DNA of 6,918 nt. Source: Clostridiales bacterium. Its GTDB lineage: Bacteria; Bacillota; Clostridia; Christensenellales; DUVY01. The notes under the pieces are model-generated. The model did no database searches and was not told the origin of the DNA. It saw nothing but the letters and a program-made list of their open reading frames with translations. The stretch lies in contig JAITNT010000128.1 in assembly GCA_031290295.1 (NCBI GenBank), positions 1 to 6,918 on the forward strand. The letters run 5' to 3'. This document shows positions 1 to 5,500 of the stretch, piece by piece. A program made the position numbers and the translations under genes. The first letter of the stretch is position 1; each line of letters starts with the position of its first letter.

Positions 1-532
1 CTATTACAACCTTGTCCTCAAATTCCTCAAGTATCGCCTCTATGCCCCGCAACCCCAGTCCAAGCGCGGTCGGCGCGTTCGGGTCGGCAAAAACAACCCC
101 CTGCCCTCCGTCGCGCCCGTAGTCGGCGGGGTCGATCGTGAAGTCCGCTTTTACCGGTGTCCGGCGGTACGGTATATCGAAAAGGTTGCAAAAAACGGGA
201 TAAAACGAATACGAGACGTCGGGCATAAGCAGGGGCGCGCCGTCCTTTTCATAAAAGGCGGGGAAGCAAAAGGCAAGCACCTCGTCGCTGCCGTTCCCGA
301 CAAAAATATTCCCCGGGGTCACTTCGTTAAGGCGGGCAAAGGCCTCCTTCAGCCCGCGGCAGTCGGGGTCGGGATACAGGCGCAACGAAGCCGCGTCGAA
401 GCCGCGCAAGACCTCGGCGGTTTTTTGCCCTGGCGGGTATGGGTTTTCGTTTGTGTTGAGCTTGATATAACCGGCGCCGGGCTGTTCTCCGGCGGCGTAT
501 TCCTTGATTGTGCGCGCTTTTTTGCTGAGCAT
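1..532 (-). CDS. hisC: Histidinol-phosphate aminotransferase, N-terminal half (3' end beyond window)
   Basis: A class I/II PLP-dependent aminotransferase of the HisC type. In the family this enzyme exchanges the amino group between histidinol phosphate and 2-oxoglutarate in histidine synthesis, in the cytoplasm. I translated 177 residues from the ATG at 532-530 to the window edge. Seen in order: LNTNENPYPPG (residues 25-35, substrate-binding N-terminal motif), RLYPDPDCRGLKEAFA (51-66), NIFVGNGSDEVLAF (75-88, cofactor phosphate region), PDVSYSFYPVF (104-114) and VVFADPNAPTAL (146-157), the family's PNNPTG-like cofactor loop. The family is about 350 residues long, so roughly half is missing, including the PLP-binding lysine. 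The start is set by AGAGGAGG upstream and by the usual distance to NENP. Odd point: the loop ends in Ala156 where Gly is usual. No other his gene is visible, and it follows a terminator, so its own promoter is unclear. A broader-specificity aromatic or related aminotransferase cannot be excluded. Confidence 0.9.
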   Translation of the reverse strand, partial: MLSKKARTIKEYAAGEQPGAGYIKLNTNENPYPPGQKTAEVLRGFDAASLRLYPDPDCRGLKEAFARLNEVTPGNIFVGNGSDEVLAFCFPAFYEKDGAPLLMPDVSYSFYPVFCNLFDIPYRRTPVKADFTIDPADYGRDGGQGVVFADPNAPTALGLGLRGIEAILEEFEDKVVI

Positions 533-544
533 GTCGATCGCCGT

Positions 545-552
545 CCTCCTCT
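545..552 (-). promoter_or_regulatory. Ribosome binding site of hisC
   Basis: Minus-strand AGAGGAGG ends 12 bases before the ATG at 532. The match to the anti-Shine-Dalgarno is strong, though the spacing is slightly long. It supports this start because no other in-frame start lies at a suitable distance. Confidence 0.75.
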
Positions 553-570
553 TTGTTTGCCGTGCTTTTT

Positions 571-606
571 AGTAAAAGAGCCGATTTTCTATCCGAAAAC
601 CGACTC
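571..606 (-). terminator. Intrinsic terminator after the foldase gene
   Basis: In minus-strand RNA the arms 606-595 and 589-578 pair over 12 positions, including two G-U wobbles. The loop is GGATA, followed by TTTTACT. The hairpin begins 37 bases after the foldase stop codon. Read on the plus strand, the two wobble positions become C-A mismatches, so the hairpin is best formed in minus-strand RNA, which fits a terminator for the foldase transcript. The U tract is only four bases long, so some read-through into hisC is plausible. Confidence 0.75.
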
Positions 607-643
607 CGCTATACCCTTTGTTATCGCGAAACAGCCCCGGCGA

Positions 644-2374
644 TTAGCCGTTAGCCGCCTTTATGACGTCCGCATAACGCTTGGGGAAGGTCTGAATGTC
701 CGTCGACAAGTCGTTGCGCAGCTTTTGCAGCAGATCCGCCTGATAGTTATTAAAAGCATCCGTTTCGCGTTCGGTTTTTATTTCCGCCTTGATAAGGTCG
801 TAATACGTCTCGAAGCGGGTTTGCGATACGCCGTTTTCGTCCTTGTAAAATACAAGAATAGGGTTGACCGAGGTCGCGTCGCCGAGGTTAACCGTACCCG
901 TCTCCAACACGCTCGAAAGCATCATGATATGCACGCCGTAATCGGTTATAACGGGCTTGCCGTAAACCGCGCCCAGCTTGATGTCGCCGTCGATATAGGA
1001 ATCGTAAAGCTCGTAAGCGGCGTCGGTAAATTCCTGCATATAGCTCGAGGTGTCGTTGCGTCTGAGTCCGTAACCCTTGGCGTTGTTGAAAATTCCCGGG
1101 TCGGTATTATACTTAAAAATTAAATCCTCGAATATGCTTTCCGCCCTCGAGGTGCCCGCGTACGAGCTAAGCGCGCCCTTGACCTCGGCAAAAACCTCGC
1201 CCACGCTCCTTTGTCCGCCCGCGGTATAATCGTAGCCGTCTCTGTGCTCATAGGTTTTGATTTCGAGCGCGAGCGCGTTGCGCGCGTCGGTAATTTGCGT
1301 CTGCGTCATTTTCTCGTTAGCCTTCCACGCGTTAAGCTGTGCGGTCTGCGCCTCCGAGAAAGGAATTAAAATGTGCTTTACATAAAATTGCTCGACGGGC
1401 TTGTGATAAAGAACGATATCCGTGGTGCCGTCAAGCGCCGTCTTATAGGCCGCGAGATCCTCGTCGTAGGTGTTCCTCTGCGTAGCCAGCTTTTCCTCGT
1501 ATTTATCGGAAACGTCGGCGTCGGCAACCTCGATTTTGCCCACTATAAACTTCTCGAGACGCTCTACCTTCAGACTGTCGTACGAGCCGTCAAAGAACAG
1601 ATAGCCCACAAGCCACATGTCCTGCAATTCGGAATACAGCGGACGGATGTCCGCGGGCTTCTTGCCGTCGTACGACTTAATCAAGGCCTTGTCCGCATTG
1701 TAGGCGGTCTTTTGCGCGGGCGTTAAGAAGCTTTCCTCAACCGACGTAAGCATATAATTAGCGAACTTGCGGAGCGCCTCCAGCCTCAAATAATCGTCGG
1801 CCGCCGGAACGGTATCGCCGGGAACCCAACGCGTGTCCTCCGTCTCCTCGTCGTCGTCCGTCACAAGGGGGGTTTTGACGGCGTAGGTCGGAGTCTGCGC
1901 GGTACCCGTACCCGGCGTTACCGGCGGCTCCTCTCCGAATTCCTCGGCTATCTGTTGCATAATAGTCAAAATCTGACTGTCAATCGACGTGTAAATTTCT
2001 TTCCAAAGGTCGTTGACGGGTTTTTTGTTAACGTCCGCGTTCGGGTCGATAATGTCGCCCTTGACGATAAACCCGTTAATCTCGTTCAAAAGCAGCTCGC
2101 GGTTGATAAGGTTGTTCAGGCAATATTCCATCGCCGTCTCTACGGTATACCCCTGCTGAATAAGCGAGGACGCCTGCTGATTAAAAACCTGAATAAGGTT
2201 GTACTTGTAAATAATTTTTTCCAAAGCCGGCTTGTCGCCCGTCGCGGCGATTTTGATAATCGCTACCGGCTGGGCGTAATTCGCAATGTTATCCGTTTCG
2301 ATAAGGGCGCAACCCGAAAAAATTCCGACGGCGAATAAAGCCGCTAACACTAAACTAACTATCTTTTTACGCAT
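644..2374 (-). CDS. Parvulin-type peptidyl-prolyl isomerase lipoprotein (PrsA/SurA-like foldase)
   Basis: A 576-residue exported lipoprotein, likely a foldase for secreted proteins on the outer face of the membrane. Seen: MRKK plus a hydrophobic stretch (5-19) and the lipobox FSGC with Cys22 as the expected lipidation site; a SurA-N-like helical part (about 34-145, including VETAMEYCLNNLINRELLLNE); an acidic Pro/Thr-rich linker (148-191, with DDDEETED); a second helical part (195-325); and a parvulin domain (about 328-490). The parvulin marks are VKHILI with His334, YNTDPG (422-427), GYGL (434-437), MQEFTDAAYEL with Phe449, and KPVITDYGVHIMML with His482. The two His and the Phe match conserved active-site positions of the family. 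A helical tail follows (about 515-556). Compared with PrsA (about 290 residues) it is roughly twice as long, through the linker, the second helical part and an insertion after KHILIPF. The start is chosen because it places the signal peptide exactly. It has its own promoter and terminator. Activity is inferred; divergent parvulins can act as chaperones without isomerase activity. Confidence 0.88.
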   Translation of the reverse strand: MRKKIVSLVLAALFAVGIFSGCALIETDNIANYAQPVAIIKIAATGDKPALEKIIYKYNLIQVFNQQASSLIQQGYTVETAMEYCLNNLINRELLLNEINGFIVKGDIIDPNADVNKKPVNDLWKEIYTSIDSQILTIMQQIAEEFGEEPPVTPGTGTAQTPTYAVKTPLVTDDDEETEDTRWVPGDTVPAADDYLRLEALRKFANYMLTSVEESFLTPAQKTAYNADKALIKSYDGKKPADIRPLYSELQDMWLVGYLFFDGSYDSLKVERLEKFIVGKIEVADADVSDKYEEKLATQRNTYDEDLAAYKTALDGTTDIVLYHKPVEQFYVKHILIPFSEAQTAQLNAWKANEKMTQTQITDARNALALEIKTYEHRDGYDYTAGGQRSVGEVFAEVKGALSSYAGTSRAESIFEDLIFKYNTDPGIFNNAKGYGLRRNDTSSYMQEFTDAAYELYDSYIDGDIKLGAVYGKPVITDYGVHIMMLSSVLETGTVNLGDATSVNPILVFYKDENGVSQTRFETYYDLIKAEIKTERETDAFNNYQADLLQKLRNDLSTDIQTFPKRYADVIKAANG

Positions 2375-2393
2375 AATTGTCTCGTTTGTTAAT

Positions 2394-2399
2394 CTCCTT
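2394..2399 (-). promoter_or_regulatory. Distant Shine-Dalgarno-like site before the foldase gene
   Basis: Minus-strand AAGGAG is the only good purine-rich match upstream, but it lies 19 bases from the ATG at 2374. The in-frame codons between are TTA ACA AAC GAG ACA ATT, with no ATG, GTG or TTG. Either this site is used at unusual spacing, initiation uses ATT, or the start relies on weak pairing elsewhere. Confidence 0.4.
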
Positions 2400-2460
2400 G
2401 TTATTCAAAAGCGTCCCGCATTCCGCAAAAACGGATACTCCTACACTTTAAGTACTGTTA

Positions 2461-2489
2461 ATTATAACCTAAAATCCGCTAATATGCAA
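2461..2489 (-). promoter_or_regulatory. Sigma-70-type promoter of the foldase gene
   Basis: On the minus strand TTGCAT (2489-2484) and TATAAT (2466-2461) are separated by exactly 17 bases. The -10 box is a perfect consensus; the -35 box matches three of six positions. Transcription would start near 2454, giving an untranslated leader of about 80 bases. It lies between the giant gene's terminator and the foldase start, as expected for an independent promoter. Confidence 0.7.
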
Positions 2490-2508
2490 TTACTTTTAGG
2501 CGGATTTT
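2471..2508. repeat. Inverted repeat overlapping the foldase promoter; possible plus-strand terminator
   Basis: AAAATCCGC (2471-2479) is an exact reverse complement of GCGGATTTT (2500-2508), with a 20-base loop. On the plus strand the T run extends to 2511, giving a terminator-like shape for antisense transcription. On the minus strand it could be a weak second terminator for the giant gene. A second exact pair, CCTAAAA (2468-2474) and TTTTAGG (2494-2500), uses overlapping bases. The -35 box lies between the arms and one arm falls in the promoter spacer, so an operator role is also possible. Confidence 0.5.
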
Positions 2509-2520
2509 TTTAATTCGCGG

Positions 2521-2573
2521 TTTTTTTATAAAGCAAAGGGGCGGACGAAGTCGCGTTTGACCTCGCCTGCCCC
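2521..2573 (-). terminator. Intrinsic terminator of the giant surface-protein gene
   Basis: Eight bases after the stop codon at 2581-2583 (2574-2580 plus arm edge), minus-strand arms 2573-2559 and 2552-2538 pair over 15 positions, with one A-C mismatch and two G-U pairs. The loop is six bases (AAACGC). The run after the hairpin is TTTGCTTTAT, a broken but U-rich tract. The GC-rich lower stem (GGGGC/GCCCC) makes it the strongest hairpin in the window. Confidence 0.8.
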
Positions 2574-2580
2574 CGTAAGG

Positions 2581-5500
2581 TTACGCCGCTCTTACGTAGT
2601 TAAGTGTGAGCGAATCCGAATCCAAGTCCACCGTTATCGTCAGCGTTTCGACCGCGCCCGCCGTATACGTCGCGTAGCATACGAAATTGTCGAGTATAAC
2701 GGCGTAATAGTTTTCGCCTAATATGTTATACAGGGTCTTGTACTCGCCGTCGGGTGAAATAAAGGTGATAACGCCGTCCGAATCAAGTATAAGCAAGGAA
2801 AACACCGACGCGGTTACGGCGTCCGCCGCCGTCCACGTGCCCAGGACGGGCAAGCCACCGTAGTTGCCGCCGACTCTTGTAAGCGCGGACATATATTCCG
2901 TAAAATCCTCTACGCCCATACTGTTGCTTATTATCCAAACCCTGCCGTCCCTTATGCGGTAATAGCCGTTCGCAGTCTCGGTCTCGGTCTCGGTTTCGCC
3001 GTCGTATTTCATGCCGGCCGTGATAACCACCGTGCCGTTGCCGCTGAAAACAAGCAGCATGCTCTGCTCGTAATCGCCCGAAACGACATAATACCTATAG
3101 GTTCCGACAATATCCTCGCCCTCATAGTCGGCGGGCTTTACTGCGCCCTTTATCAGGATGTTTCCCGCGGCGACAAGTATGTTGTCGTCTATAAACATCA
3201 GGTTAAGCGTCAGGTCGCTTTTACTCATAAAATATAGATAATCGCCGACGTTTTCAAGCGTTATGATGCTTATGTCCGCGCCGTTTAGCCTGTACGCGCC
3301 CGCGGCGGAGTAATACGGCTCTCCGTTACACGACTCGGCGTACGCGTACGTTCCGTCGGCGTTAAGGACGAACGTAACCGTAATGTAATCGCCGAAGTTG
3401 TCGATATACGCGGCGCTCCACGTTCCTGCAAACGCCGAGCCGGTATAATCGACGGCGCCGCCGTCCGCGTATCTCGCATAAAGCTTGCTTATACTTGCGT
3501 ATTCGCTCCACGTAAGACTGTAAATATTGTCTATCAAATCGCCGCCCGCCGCCGCCGTATACCACCCGGCAAAGAGCATTCCTGCCTTTTCGGGCGCAAA
3601 CATATCGAGTCTGTGCCGGAAGAACGCGCCGTAACCGCCGATAATCGAAATAAACTCGGGCAGCGCCTCGGGCAGCGTTCCGCCCTGCGTATCGAGGTCG
3701 ATAAATCTTATATCCCCGTAGCCTCCCGTTATTTTGTATACGGGGTACGCCCAAAGCGTAACCTTGCCGCCGACGGCTATTTCCGAGAACGTCCTTGCGT
3801 CGTCGATACGTGTTTTGCCAATATAGTAGTAGCTTTGCAGCCCGAGCGTATACAGATCGCTCACCTGAGCCGTGCCGAGGTATCTGCGCACGGCGACGCC
3901 GCCGTCGTCGTTGTGCACGGTAACCTCTACGAGCGCGGCGTCGGTTTTGACGAAGGTTACGTCGAAGAACAGCAGCGTATCGCCGTCAAGCGCCGACGGT
4001 AAATACAAAGAATAATTATAGCCGCCCCAAAAGATTATGCTTACATCGTCGTCGTCTTGGAAATAGAAAAATTCCTCCGTATAATCGTACTGTTGCCAGC
4101 CGCCCGTACCGTCCGCTCTGAACTCTAAGAAATACTCGCCGCCATAGGCGACCCATACGCCGAGCAAGGGCGACCCGGTCGCATCGGCAAGCTGCAGCCA
4201 AACCGCGTAAAGCGTTACGTCGCGGTTGTAATTAACGAGTATGTACTCGCAGTATATGTAGCCGTCTATAACCGCGCCGCCGTCCTCGAGAGACCAGCCC
4301 ATAAAGACGTGCCCCGCCTTAGCGGAAACGGGCAGATTCAGCGTGTAGTAATTATTCCCGTTGTCCGCGGGAATGTTTATCGGACCCGCCGCGCTGCCGC
4401 CGCCCGCGCTGAAGGATATCGTAAAGGCCGCGCGCCTTGCCGCGTACAGCGTCAAATCCCGCGTCGGCTTGAGGGTGTCGATATTCTCGGTAAACGGTAT
4501 CGTCCGCGCGGCGTCGGTATACAGCGTAAGACCGAAAGCGGCTTGCGCTAAGCCGTCGCCGTCAATAGCCTTCGCAACCGTGTATTTACCGAATATCGGC
4601 CAGCTCAACCAGTAGTCGGAATAATCACCGTTTGCAAAATATATCCCTAATTCAAATACGTTGTATACGCGCGTCGCGGTAACGACCGTGGCGGCGCCCG
4701 CGCCGTGGGCAAATTCATAAGACGCAAGCTCGGCATACGACAGGGCGGTCGCGCCGTTTACGGTATACGTCACGGCATATTCATAGTAGTATTCCATAGA
4801 GTAATTGTAAATATCGTCTAATTGCCCTTCCGTGAGCAAGCCGTCCCAGCCGTCGGACGCCGCGTGCACGACCCGATACACGTAGGAAGTAAAGTCCGCG
4901 GTAAAAATTACCCTTGCGCCCGTGCTTACCGTTTTTACAAAGGAAATTGCGACGGGAGCTTCTCCCGCGGCAAGCGCGAATTGATAGAAGCTCGCAGCTC
5001 CGGCGCTTAACCCGTCGACCAAAATATCGGTTATATCGTCGTTTAGGACGTTGACGGTAATCAGCGCGCCCACGGGAAGCTTCAGGCTTGTGCCGACGTT
5101 ATAGCTGTTGCCGTATAAGTCTCCGTCCGGAGGCGTAAAGTCGAAGCTTATTTCCCAGTCGTATTCATGCGTTAAGGTTACCTCGCGCGCGGCTGCGGAA
5201 GCCGCGTAAATATTGACGGCGACCCCCTCCGTATAGAAAAAGTTGTAATCGTAGACGCGGCCGCCGTCGTCCGAGGCGTCGTAAAAGGCGTAGGCAAACC
5301 GGTTTGCCGCGTTTGCAATTTTCTCCGTTATGCCGTTGTCGTAGAAATTATACCAGCCGTACACGCGACTCACGATCGTTTCATACAAAACGGTTTCGCC
5401 GTCGACCTTATCGATAAACCTTAAGGCGATATTTTCCGTAAGCTCAAAAACGGCGTAAAGGTATTTATTGCCGGTCAGATTTTCGAGATACGTAACCGTC

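Noticed and set aside
425..1123. A 232-codon open frame on the plus strand overlapping hisC and the foldase gene
   Set aside because: It lies antisense to two well-supported genes, has no recognisable domain or good ribosome binding site, and crosses the intergenic terminator. Its Arg/Val-rich product is typical of a reverse-strand shadow.
2375..2454. Possible riboswitch or T-box in the foldase leader
   Set aside because: The leader is only about 80 bases, with no conserved T-box or riboswitch element and only a 4-bp TCCG/CGGA hairpin.
2286..2513. A 75-codon plus-strand frame crossing the foldase start and intergenic region
   Set aside because: It is antisense to the signal peptide and promoter, has no convincing ribosome binding site or similarity, and ends in the T-rich arm of the inverted repeat.
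3362..3754. A 130-codon minus-strand frame nested in the giant gene
   Set aside because: It is in a different frame of the same strand as the domain-bearing reading. The product is Arg-rich with no motif, a frame-shift shadow of Ala/Gly/Tyr codons.
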